A stretch of DNA of 64,000 nucleotides from Hyphomicrobium sp. (GTDB lineage: Bacteria; Pseudomonadota; Alphaproteobacteria; Rhizobiales; Hyphomicrobiaceae). The notes beneath the pieces are model-generated. The model was not told the DNA's origin, searched no databases, and was given only the letters and a program-made list of their open reading frames with translations. How positions within the stretch are numbered: the first letter of the stretch is position 1; each line of letters opens with the position of its first letter. A program made the translations under genes and the position numbers. Location of the stretch: the NCBI GenBank assembly GCA_022844105.1, contig JALHMJ010000001.1, positions 62,001-126,000 on the forward strand. The letters are read 5' to 3'. Positions 48,258 to 57,303 of this stretch are shown piece by piece.

Positions 48258-48341
48258 CCGATGTAATCCAAAATGCCAAGGAACCGCATCATGCCCCGGC
48301 CGCGTTAAAGACCCGTGCACGGTCGTAGCGGCAACCACGGC

Positions 48342-49190
48342 TCAAACGGCGATATTGTCGATTAATCGCGTCGAGCCGAGCCACGCGGCGGCAAGTACGC
48401 GACCGGATCGGCCGGCATTGGGCTCGTAGGCACCAAGCGTTTGCGCATCGCGAATGGTCAGGTAATCGATCTTGGCGAAGCTGGCGGCGAGCAAATCATG
48501 GGTTGCGACTTCGATGGCCTTGTTGATCAAACCGCTTGTCGCGGCGATGGCTGCGACGCCCTTGAGCGCCCGGTGGAGAGCAGGGGCGGCCGCGCGCTCG
48601 ACCGGAGTCAAGTACGCGTTGCGCGAGGAGCGTGCCAAACCGTCACGGTCGCGCGACGTCGGTGCGGCGACGATCTTTATGGGAATGTTGAGATCGCGCA
48701 CCACTTGGCGGATGACGCATAGCTGTTGGTAGTCCTTTTCGCCGAAAATCGCGATGTCGGGACCAACTTGCGAAAAGAGCTTGGTACACACGGTTGCGAC
48801 GCCGGCAAAGTGACCCGGCCGGAATTCGCCTTCGAGCGGAAGCGCCGCGCCCATCGGTGTGACGGTTGTGGCAAAGCCTTCGCAGTACATTTCGTCCGCA
48901 TTGGGCGCCCAAATGACATCGACGCCGGCCGCTCCGAGTTTCTTTGCGTCGCCCGCTTCGTCGCGGGGATAACGCGAGAGGTCGTCGGCAGGGCCGAACT
49001 GGGTCGGGTTGACGAAAATTGAAACGACGGTCCGGGTTGCCTTGCGCCGGCCAAGGGTGACGAGCGACAGATGGCCGTCGTGCAGCGCGCCCATCGTCGG
49101 CACCAGCGCCACGCTTTCGCCGGCGCTGCGCCACTTGTGAACGGTCGCGCGTAAAGCTTTGACGGTACGGACGATCCGGGGCGGTGGCAT
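48342..49190 (-). CDS. panC: Pantothenate synthetase
   Basis: PanC joins pantoate and beta-alanine with ATP, the last step of pantothenate synthesis. The 282 residues include LVPTMGALHDGHLSLV with the HxGH-type site at 37-40, FVNPTQFGPADDLSRYPR, FGEKDYQQL and SRDRDGLARSSRNAYL. GAGGAG lies 3-4 nt before the start at 49190; the longer frame adds 22 unconserved residues. No panB is nearby. It is divergent from putA. Confidence 0.95.
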   Translation of the reverse strand: MPPPRIVRTVKALRATVHKWRSAGESVALVPTMGALHDGHLSLVTLGRRKATRTVVSIFVNPTQFGPADDLSRYPRDEAGDAKKLGAAGVDVIWAPNADEMYCEGFATTVTPMGAALPLEGEFRPGHFAGVATVCTKLFSQVGPDIAIFGEKDYQQLCVIRQVVRDLNIPIKIVAAPTSRDRDGLARSSRNAYLTPVERAAAPALHRALKGVAAIAATSGLINKAIEVATHDLLAASFAKIDYLTIRDAQTLGAYEPNAGRSGRVLAAAWLGSTRLIDNIAV

Positions 49191-49351
49191 CGGCTCCTCA
49201 GTGCGTGAACGGGAGATTCGCCTGAGGACAGAACCGTTGTCGGGCGGCGGCGTCAAGGGGCTGTGAGATGCCGTATTTCGCGCGCTGATCTGCTACTCTG
49301 AAAACTGGATCGAATCGCCCAATGCGGGCGTCAGCGGTGGGACCGGCAATC

Positions 49352-52300
49352 ATGGTCGCGGTACGCAAGTCACCGGTTACGGGGGCCGCAGGAGCGGGGA
49401 CAGCCGCGCGGTCCACGTTCGGACGGCTACCCTCCATCGACGAAATAGCCGCGCACCATCTGATCGACGAACATCGTTTGGTTGGTGGGTTGATCGAACG
49501 GGCTGTTTATACCGAAGACGAGCGCCGCCGCACGGCCGAGATCGCCCGGCGCCTGGTTCAGGATGCCAGATCCAGCCAGGCTCAGCACGGCGGCATCGAC
49601 GCTTTCATGCGCGAATATGGCCTGTCGAGCGACGAAGGCATCATTCTGATGTGCCTCGCGGAGGCGTTGCTGCGCATTCCCGATTCCGAGACGGCGGACG
49701 CGTTCATCGCGGAGAAGATTGCGCACGGTAATTGGGACAAGCACCGGGGGCATTCAGACAGTCTGTTCGTCAATGCGTCCACCTGGGGATTGATGCTGAC
49801 CGGGCGGCTCGTCAAGCTGAAAGACAGCCCATCATCGAATGCGATCGATGCATTGAAACGGCTTGTGGCCCGGTCGGGGGAACCTTTTATCCGGCAGGCG
49901 ATCCGGCAGGCGGTCAAACTGTTGGGCGAGCAGTTCGTGCTTGGCCGCACCATCGAGGATGCGATCGCACGGGCGAAATCATTCGAGCAGAAGGGCTATC
50001 GCTTTTCCTACGACATGCTGGGCGAAGCGGCGCGGTCGGAGGCGGATGCGGAGCGTTATTTTCAGCGGTATGTCGCGGCCATCGACGCGGTCGGGCTGTC
50101 GGTGGGGCCGCTGCATGCCGTCAACGCCGACGCCATCATCCCGCGCCCATCGATTTCGGTGAAGCTGTCGGCGCTGCATCCGCGTTTTGAGGCCGGACAG
50201 GATGAGCGCTTGTTGAAGGAACTGTTGCCGCGGCTCAATGCACTCGTGCACCACGCCAAGTCGCGCGGTCTTGGCCTGACGGTCGATGCGGAAGAACAGG
50301 ATCGGCTGGAACCGACACTGAGGATTTTCGGCGAGGCTTTCGTCAATCCGGCGGTGGGCATGTGGAACGGGCTTGGGATTGCCGTGCAAGCGTATGGTCG
50401 CCGGGCGGTGCCTGTGTTGCGGTGGCTGCGGCGGATCGCTGAGGAGCGGGGGCGGCGTATTCCCGTTCGTCTTGTCAAAGGGGCCTACTGGGATAGCGAA
50501 ATCAAGTGGGCGCAGGAGCGTGGGCTTGCCGACTACCCAGTTTTCACGCGCAAGCGGAACACGGACGTCTCGTATCTGGCCTGCATGCGCCTGATGCTGA
50601 CGTATCCGGATCAATTCATCTGCCAGTTTGCCTCGCACAACGCCCACACGATCGCGGCGGCGATGGTGGCTGGCGGGCATACGCCGTTCGAATTCCAACG
50701 ACTGCACGGCATGGGCGAAGGGATCTACGAGACCATCGTGGCGGGGTCTGCAGGGCCGGGGATAAGTGAGGCACGCGCGTGCCGCATTTATGCGCCCGTG
50801 GGCGATCATGAAGATCTGTTGGGCTACCTTGTTCGCCGGCTGCTTGAGAACGGTGCGAACACGTCATTCGTTAATCGTCTGGCCGATGACGACATGCCGA
50901 TCTCGCGCATCATTCGTGATCCGGTGGAGGAGGCGGAGCGCGACCGGGCCGGGGGCGCCGATACCGCAAAATCGCTGGTCAAGCCGCGCGATGTGTTCTG
51001 GCCGGAGCGTCGCAACTCGGCCGGCGTGGCGCTCGACAACTCAGTCGTTCGGGCCGGACTTCTAGCGGACATGAACGCGGCGCTCGGCACCAGCTATGAG
51101 GCCGCCGCCATCGTCGCTCAAAATGTCGAGACCGGTGCGGGGCCCGCCAGCCTCGTTCTTTGCCCGCACGACCGCAGTCAACGGATCGGAACGGTGCGTC
51201 CGGCGTCGGCGGCTCAGATTGATGCCGCACTCAATGCGGCGACCGCCGCCGCTTTTGCCTGGGACCGGGCCGGCGGTCCAGCGCGCGCAAAAATCCTCGA
51301 CCAGGCAGCCGATCTCATCGAGCGTGACCGATCGCGGCTGATGGCGGTCCTCGTTCGGGAAGCGGGGCGAACCATTCCCAATGCGCTGGCCGAGGTTCGC
51401 GAAACGGCGGATTTCTTGCGCACCTACGCTTTCCAGGCGCGGAAGCACTTTGCCGAACCAATCGGGCTCACCAGCACGACTGGGGAAATCACCACAATCG
51501 AGTGGCGCGCGCGCGGGCCGTTTGCGTGCATCGCGCCGTGGAATTTTCCGCTGGCAATCTTTGTGGGGCAAGTTGCGGCCGCGCTTGCGGCGGGGAATCC
51601 GGTGCTCGCCAAGCCGGCGGGTCAGACGCCGATCGTCGGCTGGATGGCCGTCAAACTGCTGCATGAAGCCGGCGTGCCGGGCAATGTTTTGCAGTTTCTG
51701 CCAGGTGGCGCCGATGTCGGGGCCGCGCTCGTCAAGGATCCCCGGATCAAGGGCGTTGTCTTTACCGGGTCGAACGACAGCGGCTGGGCCATTCAAAAGG
51801 CGCTCGCGGATCGGCGGGGGCCTATTGTGCCATTCATTGCGGAGACCGGCGGGCTCAATGCGATGATTGCCGATTCCAGTGCGCTGCCCGAGCAGATCGT
51901 GCGCGATGCCGTGCGCTCCGCGTTCGACAGCGCGGGGCAGCGCTGCTCGGCCGCGCGGGTTTTGTTTGTGCAGGACGATATCGCCGACAAGACCATAGCG
52001 ATGCTGACCGGCGCCATTGCGGCGCTGAAGATCGGCGATCCGCTGGCGTTCGAGACCGACATTGGTCCTGTTATCGATGAGGCGGCGCAGGACGCGCTGG
52101 AAACGCATAAGCTGCGGATGCAGGATCACGCGCGGGAACTGATCGACCTGCCGTTGCCGCAAAGCGTGCGCACCGGCACCTACGTTTCGCCGGCATGCTA
52201 CGAAATTGACCGCCTGTCGCTCCTTTCCGGAGAAGTGTTCGGGCCCATCCTGCATGTGGTTCGTTTTTCGCGCGGCGGGCTTGGCAAGGTCATCGAGGCG

Positions 52301-52594
52301 ATCAATGCAACGGGATATGGCTTGACGCTCGGCCTGCATAGCCGGATCGAGGCGGTGGCCGACCAGGTGGCTCGGGAAGCGCGCGTCGGCAATCTTTATG
52401 TCAACCGGAACCAGATCGGCGCCGTGCCTGGTGTGCAGCCTTTCGGCGGTGAAGGCTTGTCGGGTAGCGGTCCGAAAGCGGGTGGGCCGTCTTATGTGCA
52501 ACGGTTTGCAACCGAGCGGGTTCGGACGACCGACATCACGGCGACGGGGGGTAACGTGCAGCTGCTGACGCTCGCGGTTAAGGACGACAGTTGA
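49352..52594 (+). CDS. putA: Bifunctional proline dehydrogenase / glutamate-semialdehyde dehydrogenase PutA
   Basis: PutA oxidises proline to glutamate in two steps. From ATG 49352 it has 1080 residues; ATG 49322 would give 1090, and neither has a strong ribosome binding site. The proline dehydrogenase barrel includes RLVKGAYWDSEIKWAQ and GEGIYETIV. The aldehyde dehydrogenase part includes CIAPWNFPLAIFVGQVAAAL, FTGSNDSGW, ETGGLNAMI and SAGQRCSAARV, with catalytic Cys865. No N-terminal ribbon-helix-helix DNA-binding domain is evident, so it probably does not repress its own gene. It diverges from panC across 161 bp. Confidence 0.95.
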   Translation: MVAVRKSPVTGAAGAGTAARSTFGRLPSIDEIAAHHLIDEHRLVGGLIERAVYTEDERRRTAEIARRLVQDARSSQAQHGGIDAFMREYGLSSDEGIILMCLAEALLRIPDSETADAFIAEKIAHGNWDKHRGHSDSLFVNASTWGLMLTGRLVKLKDSPSSNAIDALKRLVARSGEPFIRQAIRQAVKLLGEQFVLGRTIEDAIARAKSFEQKGYRFSYDMLGEAARSEADAERYFQRYVAAIDAVGLSVGPLHAVNADAIIPRPSISVKLSALHPRFEAGQDERLLKELLPRLNALVHHAKSRGLGLTVDAEEQDRLEPTLRIFGEAFVNPAVGMWNGLGIAVQAYGRRAVPVLRWLRRIAEERGRRIPVRLVKGAYWDSEIKWAQERGLADYPVFTRKRNTDVSYLACMRLMLTYPDQFICQFASHNAHTIAAAMVAGGHTPFEFQRLHGMGEGIYETIVAGSAGPGISEARACRIYAPVGDHEDLLGYLVRRLLENGANTSFVNRLADDDMPISRIIRDPVEEAERDRAGGADTAKSLVKPRDVFWPERRNSAGVALDNSVVRAGLLADMNAALGTSYEAAAIVAQNVETGAGPASLVLCPHDRSQRIGTVRPASAAQIDAALNAATAAAFAWDRAGGPARAKILDQAADLIERDRSRLMAVLVREAGRTIPNALAEVRETADFLRTYAFQARKHFAEPIGLTSTTGEITTIEWRARGPFACIAPWNFPLAIFVGQVAAALAAGNPVLAKPAGQTPIVGWMAVKLLHEAGVPGNVLQFLPGGADVGAALVKDPRIKGVVFTGSNDSGWAIQKALADRRGPIVPFIAETGGLNAMIADSSALPEQIVRDAVRSAFDSAGQRCSAARVLFVQDDIADKTIAMLTGAIAALKIGDPLAFETDIGPVIDEAAQDALETHKLRMQDHARELIDLPLPQSVRTGTYVSPACYEIDRLSLLSGEVFGPILHVVRFSRGGLGKVIEAINATGYGLTLGLHSRIEAVADQVAREARVGNLYVNRNQIGAVPGVQPFGGEGLSGSGPKAGGPSYVQRFATERVRTTDITATGGNVQLLTLAVKDDS

Positions 52595-52631
52595 GATCGG
52601 CCTTGCCGCCAAGGCGTACGATCCCCAAAAT

Positions 52632-53429
52632 ATGGTCATGAGTACGAAGGATAAGCGTCCAACGCCGAACCGGGATGCCGCGCCTACCGCTGACAAGGGG
52701 GCGGTCGTGCGGCCCGATGGCGCGACCGCGCCAATTCAGGCACGGAAAGCGGCGGGCGACGTTCAGGACTTCATTGCAAAAATGAAGACAATGGCGCCGG
52801 CCGTCACCGGGCAACGCGGGCGGCTCGTCTTCGCAATGGATGCCACGATGAGCCGGCAGCCGACGTGGGACATGGCGCTGTCGCTGCAGTCCGACATGTT
52901 TGTGGTGGTCAAGGACATCGGCGGACTGGATGTGCAGCTCGTTTTTTTTCGCGGTACAGCCGAGTGTCGCGCGTCGCGCTGGGTGTCGGATCCCGGCGAG
53001 CTGCAGCGGTTGATGACGACCGTGTCGTGCCGGGGCGGGTTAACGCAACTGGCGCGAGTTCTGACGCATGCCGCCGAAGAGACCGGCCGGCGACGGGTCA
53101 ACGCCGTCGTTTTCGTCGGCGATGCGATGGAAGAAGAAATCGACACCGTGTGCGCGAAGGCCGGCGCCCTCGGGCTTCTTGGCGTGCCTGTCTTCATGTT
53201 TCAAGAAGGCGGCAATCCAGATGTGACGCGTGCTTACACTGAGATCGCGCGCCTGACGAAAGGGGCCACGTGCCGCTTCGATGCCGGGTCGGCTGAGCAG
53301 TTGCGCGCGTTACTACGGGCCGTCGCGGTGTACGCCTCGGGTGGCCGCAAGGCACTTCTGGCACTCAGTGCGGGATCGGGCGAAACGGGCGCGCGGCGGC
53401 TGTTGGCTCAGATGAAACCGCAGGAGTGA
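52632..53429 (+). CDS. VWA-like domain protein
   Basis: The 265 residues have a charged N-terminal 40 residues and then a von Willebrand factor A-like fold. RLVFAMDATMSRQPTWDMAL resembles a MIDAS motif (D-x-T-x-S), followed by CRGGLTQLARVLTHAAEE and RVNAVVFVGDAMEEEIDTV. There is no signal peptide. ATG 52638 is an alternative start. It ends 7 bp before a membrane J-domain gene, so the two are probably an operon. The function is unknown. Confidence 0.78.
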   Translation: MVMSTKDKRPTPNRDAAPTADKGAVVRPDGATAPIQARKAAGDVQDFIAKMKTMAPAVTGQRGRLVFAMDATMSRQPTWDMALSLQSDMFVVVKDIGGLDVQLVFFRGTAECRASRWVSDPGELQRLMTTVSCRGGLTQLARVLTHAAEETGRRRVNAVVFVGDAMEEEIDTVCAKAGALGLLGVPVFMFQEGGNPDVTRAYTEIARLTKGATCRFDAGSAEQLRALLRAVAVYASGGRKALLALSAGSGETGARRLLAQMKPQE

Positions 53430-53436
53430 GAAGACC

Positions 53437-54171
53437 ATGTTGTATTTTCTGGCGGGGCTGGCCTTACTGGTTGCAGGGCTCATGGTCGTGCGTGGCTTTA
53501 CCAACGCCAATCCCGCGATTATTGCGCGCCAGCTTCGCTTTTTGGGTGGTGGGGTTCTGATGGCGATTGCCGCGGGGCTGGCGTTGCGCGGCCGCATCGA
53601 TATTGCGCTGCTTCTCGGGTTCACCGGTTGGGGCCTGCTGATGGGGCGCGGGGTGCTGCCGTGGGGCCGCGGCGGGTGGGGTCAATCGACGCCGAGTGAT
53701 GGCCAAGGTTCGCGGATCGTCACGGATCATCTGGAAATGGAACTCGATCACGACACGGGTGCGATCCGTGGCGCGATCCGCAAGGGCCGGTTCGCGGGAC
53801 AAGATATCGAGGCGCTATCGCCGGCAGACGTCGTTTTGCTGTGGCAAGATTATGCCTTCACCGATCCCCAGTCGGGACAAGTGTTGGAAGCCTACCTCGA
53901 CCGGCGACATCCGACATGGCGCGATGATGTTGAACGGCAAGGCGGTCCGGCGGGCGATGCCGGTTCAGCCCACCAATCTTCGTCGCCGCGAACGGGTGGC
54001 ATGACGCGGGCGGAGGCGCTGGAAATTCTGGGACTGAACGAAGGATCGGATGCCGAGGCTGTGCGCGGCGCGCACCGCGAACTCATGAAGAAGGTGCATC
54101 CCGACCGTGGCGGATCGAACTATCTCGCGTCGAAGATCAACGAGGCCAAGGCCTTGCTGGTCGGAGATTGA
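53437..54171 (+). CDS. Membrane-anchored J-domain protein
   Basis: The 244 residues have two N-terminal membrane helices (about 2-18 and 35-66, FLGGGVLMAIAAGLALRG), a soluble linker with ITDHLEMELDHDTGAIRG-like sequence, and a C-terminal J domain (about 188-244, with HRELMKKVHPDRGGSNYLAS including HPD). The arrangement recalls mitochondrial Pam18/Tim14 and alphaproteobacterial relatives. It lies 7 bp after the VWA-like gene and converges on the carboxypeptidase gene, 3 bp apart. Confidence 0.85.
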   Translation: MLYFLAGLALLVAGLMVVRGFTNANPAIIARQLRFLGGGVLMAIAAGLALRGRIDIALLLGFTGWGLLMGRGVLPWGRGGWGQSTPSDGQGSRIVTDHLEMELDHDTGAIRGAIRKGRFAGQDIEALSPADVVLLWQDYAFTDPQSGQVLEAYLDRRHPTWRDDVERQGGPAGDAGSAHQSSSPRTGGMTRAEALEILGLNEGSDAEAVRGAHRELMKKVHPDRGGSNYLASKINEAKALLVGD

Positions 54172-54174
54172 CGC

Positions 54175-55992
54175 TCAATTGGGGCGGGCGACGAAACAAT
54201 CGAGCCCATTGCGGCGCAGCTCGTTGCAGGCGCTCGTGGCAGATGCGCTGTCGAAACCAGCGAAACGTGCGCGATAAAGCTGTTTGTCGCCCTTGTTGAG
54301 TGGGACGGCAAGGGGAGCACGGTCGGCCAGAACACGGCCGGCCCGCTCGCGGGCGTTGGCCATCGCACGCTCGGCGTCGGACGGTGAACTATAGACACCG
54401 ATCTGGACATGAAAACCTGAGGCCGGTGCGGGGGCAGCGGACGGGCGCGAGATGCCCGTTGACACGGGCACGGGGACGGGGGCGGGCATTTCGGCGACGG
54501 CGGACCGGAGGGCCGGCTTGGCGCCTGTCGGAGTGGCGTTCCACGGAGCGGGTTCAGCCGTAAAACTTGCCAGCTGCGCTTGCAGCGTGGAGGGAGGACG
54601 CGCGCGGTCATCCTTGGCGGCGATCACGTCTGCTGCATCTGGCGTGGGCTGGGCAAAAAGCGCGGGACTTGCCGCCGGCAATCCCGAGCCAGCCGCTTCC
54701 GCGTCGGAAGCCTCAGCGGCACGCGCCAAAAGTTGGGCTTTGAGGGCCGCAAAATCTGGCCGGGTGGACGTTCCGGCGAAGGTCAGCGCGGCGGGTGCCG
54801 GTGGGCCTGCCACCGTCGACGCGGTCGTTGTCGCCGGGGGTTGGATTTGGAGTGAGGCAGGTTCGACGGACTCGTTTTGCTGTAAAACTGAAACGGTCCG
54901 GACCTTGGCAATGGCAATCGTTGGCACAATCGTTGGCGCGGCGGTGACCGGTGTCTGCTCTGGCGGTAAGGCGACTGCGCGAGGACTGATCGATAGAGTG
55001 GCGGATTCGGCAGCAGCGACGACAATGGGAGCGGGCGCCGGGGCGCTGCGTGGTTCCAGCTTTACTGGTGCCTTGATTGCGGGCCGTTTGGCCGGTTGGG
55101 CTTCTGCGATCAGCTGCGGTGCCGACTGACGCGAGCGCTCCGTCGATGCCTTATCGATGGCGCGCGCCAGGAGCATGCGCATGTGGGCGTCGCGAAGTCC
55201 GGCACTGGCACCGCCAAATACCGCGGCGACGACATGTTTGCCGCCGGCTCGATAGGACGACACGAGGTTGAAGCCCGAGGCGCGGGTATAGCCGGTTTTA
55301 ATGCCGTCGACGCCGGGGAAGCGGCCCAGCAAGGCGTTGTGCGTGCGATAGGTTTTGCCTCCATAGGTGAAGGCTCGCGTTGCAAATAGACGAGAGTGCT
55401 GCGGGAAGTCATCCTGAAGGCGCATCGCGAGGGTCAACATATCGCGCGCCGTGGTGATCTGCTCGGGGTCGGGAAGGCCGGAGGCATTTTGGAATGTCGT
55501 GTCGCGCATGCCGATTTGACGGGCGCGTTTGGTCATCAACCTGGCAAATGCGTCTTCGCTGCCGCTGATTTTTTCGGCCATGGCGATGGCCATATCGTTG
55601 GCCGATTTCACAACCAGAGCCTTGATAGCATCACGAACCGTGATTTCAGAGCCGCTCTCCAGCCCGAGCTTGGACGGAGCGGCGTTGGCTGCGTGTTCGC
55701 TCACCGTTATGGGGGTCGAAAACTTCAAGCGGCCTGCTTCGATTGTCTCGAACGCAAGATAAAGCGTCATCATCTTTGTGAGCGACGCAGGAAACCGGGG
55801 TTCGCTGCCCGCATTATCGTGCAGGACGCGGCCGGTATTGGCGTCGATGACCATGGCCGACACTTTTTCGACGGCCGTTGCCGGCGCTGCCGTCCAAGCC
55901 AGCATGGCCAGCCCGGCACACAGCACGCGAGCAAAACTCAACTGCGAATTCCAACGCACCGATTTGACGCCTCGAATACCTAAGCCTGTCAT
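54175..55992 (-). CDS. D-alanyl-D-alanine carboxypeptidase (peptidase S11) with SPOR domain
   Basis: This penicillin-binding protein trims peptidoglycan stem peptides in the periplasm. It has 605 residues, with a signal peptide at about 17-40 ending TAAPATA. The active-site motifs are SLTK (70-73), SAN (130-132) and KTG (232-234). After the catalytic domain comes a long Pro/Ala-rich linker (about 300-525), then a C-terminal SPOR domain (about 528-605, FHVQIGVYSSPSDAERAMAN) that binds denuded glycan at division sites. Confidence 0.94.
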   Translation of the reverse strand: MTGLGIRGVKSVRWNSQLSFARVLCAGLAMLAWTAAPATAVEKVSAMVIDANTGRVLHDNAGSEPRFPASLTKMMTLYLAFETIEAGRLKFSTPITVSEHAANAAPSKLGLESGSEITVRDAIKALVVKSANDMAIAMAEKISGSEDAFARLMTKRARQIGMRDTTFQNASGLPDPEQITTARDMLTLAMRLQDDFPQHSRLFATRAFTYGGKTYRTHNALLGRFPGVDGIKTGYTRASGFNLVSSYRAGGKHVVAAVFGGASAGLRDAHMRMLLARAIDKASTERSRQSAPQLIAEAQPAKRPAIKAPVKLEPRSAPAPAPIVVAAAESATLSISPRAVALPPEQTPVTAAPTIVPTIAIAKVRTVSVLQQNESVEPASLQIQPPATTTASTVAGPPAPAALTFAGTSTRPDFAALKAQLLARAAEASDAEAAGSGLPAASPALFAQPTPDAADVIAAKDDRARPPSTLQAQLASFTAEPAPWNATPTGAKPALRSAVAEMPAPVPVPVSTGISRPSAAPAPASGFHVQIGVYSSPSDAERAMANARERAGRVLADRAPLAVPLNKGDKQLYRARFAGFDSASATSACNELRRNGLDCFVARPN

Positions 55993-56304
55993 AGCCGGGG
56001 GTCATCGCCGTGCCTGCGGATGATCCGCTTGGCCCGGGTTATCCCTCCGTTCCCTCATTAAGCTCGCTTTTATGGGCGGCTTTGGGGCCGGTTCGAGACG
56101 AGTGCCCTCAGTTGAATAAATGAGGCTAGCGCAAAACGCCTTCATTAGGGTAAACACAATGCATAACCAACATGGTTTGCTGCATTGCGATATTTGCTCT
56201 TTTGTTGTGCTGCGCTGCAGCTATATTGGATGTCCTGCTCGGCTAGACGCGGTGCAACGATTTCGAGTGCCCGGCCCGGCCTTAAAACAGAAAGGTGGTC
56301 CCGC
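55993..56304 (+). promoter_or_regulatory. Phasin control region with PhaR-type site
   Basis: This is 312 bp without a gene. CTGC-GCT-GCAG at 56210-56220 matches the CTGC-N3-GCAG motif described for alphaproteobacterial PhaR, and TGC-rich sequence (TTTGCTGCATTGC, near 56176-56188) lies 20-30 bp upstream. A TATATT at 56222-56227 immediately follows and can be the -10 box, so the operator would cover the core promoter. The ribosome binding site AAAGGTGG precedes ATG 56305. Nothing recognisable lies in the first 170 bp, which face the start of the carboxypeptidase gene. Confidence 0.6.
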
Positions 56305-56628
56305 ATGATCAATAACTTCCAGGATATGCAAAAGCTCAGCCAGACCGGAATGGATGGCTACATGAAGATGATGGGTGATTGGAACAAGAGCTGGCAGGCG
56401 ATCGCCAGTGAAATGACGGATTATTCCAAGCGCGCCTTCGAAGATGGCACGGCCGCTTTCGAAAAACTTTCCTCGGCAAAGTCTGTCGAACAGGCGCTCG
56501 AGATACAGACGACCTATGCCAAGCGTGCCTATGAAGATTACATGCAGCAGATGTCCAAGATCGGCGCGATGTATCAGTCGCTCGCAAAAGACGCTTTCAA
56601 GCCCGGCGTTTTCCCAGGCAGCCGCTGA
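56305..56628 (+). CDS. Phasin family protein
   Basis: Phasins coat polyhydroxyalkanoate granules. The 107 residues are helical and free of membrane segments, with MINNFQDMQKLSQTGMDGYM, MTDYSKRAFEDGTAAFEKLS and the repeated IQTTYAKRAYEDYMQQMSKI, typical of Phasin_2-type proteins. The frame extends 40 codons upstream across the promoter, which is not coding. The PhaR-like site upstream and the terminator downstream suggest a single-gene unit induced when polymer is made. Confidence 0.92.
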   Translation: MINNFQDMQKLSQTGMDGYMKMMGDWNKSWQAIASEMTDYSKRAFEDGTAAFEKLSSAKSVEQALEIQTTYAKRAYEDYMQQMSKIGAMYQSLAKDAFKPGVFPGSR

Positions 56629-56661
56629 ACGGCCAGGCGACCCGCTGATTGCCGATTCGTC

Positions 56662-56692
56662 AAGGCCCGGGTCCAGCATCCGGGCCTTTTTT
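56662..56692 (+). terminator. Intrinsic terminator after the phasin gene
   Basis: AAGGCCCGG (56662-56670) pairs with CCGGGCCTT (56680-56688), and T residues run to 56692. The loop is 9 nt. Confidence 0.92.
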
Positions 56693-56897
56693 GCGTCGCA
56701 GTGTCTTCCCACATTGCGATAGCTATGCTGAGTGGGTGTCGCATCCAGTAGGGACCTGGAAAGCGTATAATAGAGTGTATGGATCGGCCGGCTGCAAGTC
56801 ATTGGCGCCGTCGCCGGGACGAATTGAACGAACAGCTGCGCCAGCCGTTGACGGAGCGCTATCTTATTTGCGGAGAGCTGGCCGGCAGGCCGCGAAC

Positions 56898-57296
56898 ATG
56901 GGCACGATCGAGGGCATGGCTGACGGGCGGCAGACGATCCAGGGACAGTTACGTGGAGCTGGATCCGACAAGGATCAGGGCCAGGGTGGCAATGGTGAGC
57001 AGGGCAAAACGGGCATTGTCACCAAGACACGGCCAAAGACCAAGAAGCCATCCCTTTATAAAGTTCTGCTGCTGAATGACGACTACACGCCGATGGAATT
57101 CGTCGTGCACGTGCTTGAGAAGTTTTTTCAAAAAGGTCGCCAGGAAGCGACCGACATCATGCTGACCGTGCATCGAAAAGGTGTCGGAGTGTGTGGTGTG
57201 TTCACTTACGAAGTCGCTGAAGCCAAAGTAACTTTGGTTATGGACTTCTCCCGCCAGCACGGGCACCCTCTCAAATGTACTTTGGAGAAAGAGTAG
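56898..57296 (+). CDS. clpS: ATP-dependent Clp protease adaptor ClpS
   Basis: ClpS hands N-degron substrates to ClpA. The conserved core begins near residue 47 ([20 protein letters not shown]) and includes [20 protein letters not shown] and [20 protein letters not shown] forms the N-degron pocket. ATG 56898 gives 132 residues. ATG 56916 (126 residues) is equally possible, since GAGGG lies only 1 nt before it and GGCAGG lies 9 nt before the first. The N-terminal Gly/Gln/Lys-rich extension is variable in the family. The stop is 7 bp before clpA. Confidence 0.92.
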   Translation: MGTIEGMADGRQTIQGQLRGAGSDKDQGQGGNGEQGKTGIVTKTRPKTKKPSLYKVLLLNDDYTPMEFVVHVLEKFFQKGRQEATDIMLTVHRKGVGVCGVFTYEVAEAKVTLVMDFSRQHGHPLKCTLEKE

Positions 57297-57303
57297 GTCA
57301 GAC

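Noticed and set aside
50062-50478. Short - strand frames inside putA
   Set aside because: They are shadows of the long proline utilisation gene, without independent support.
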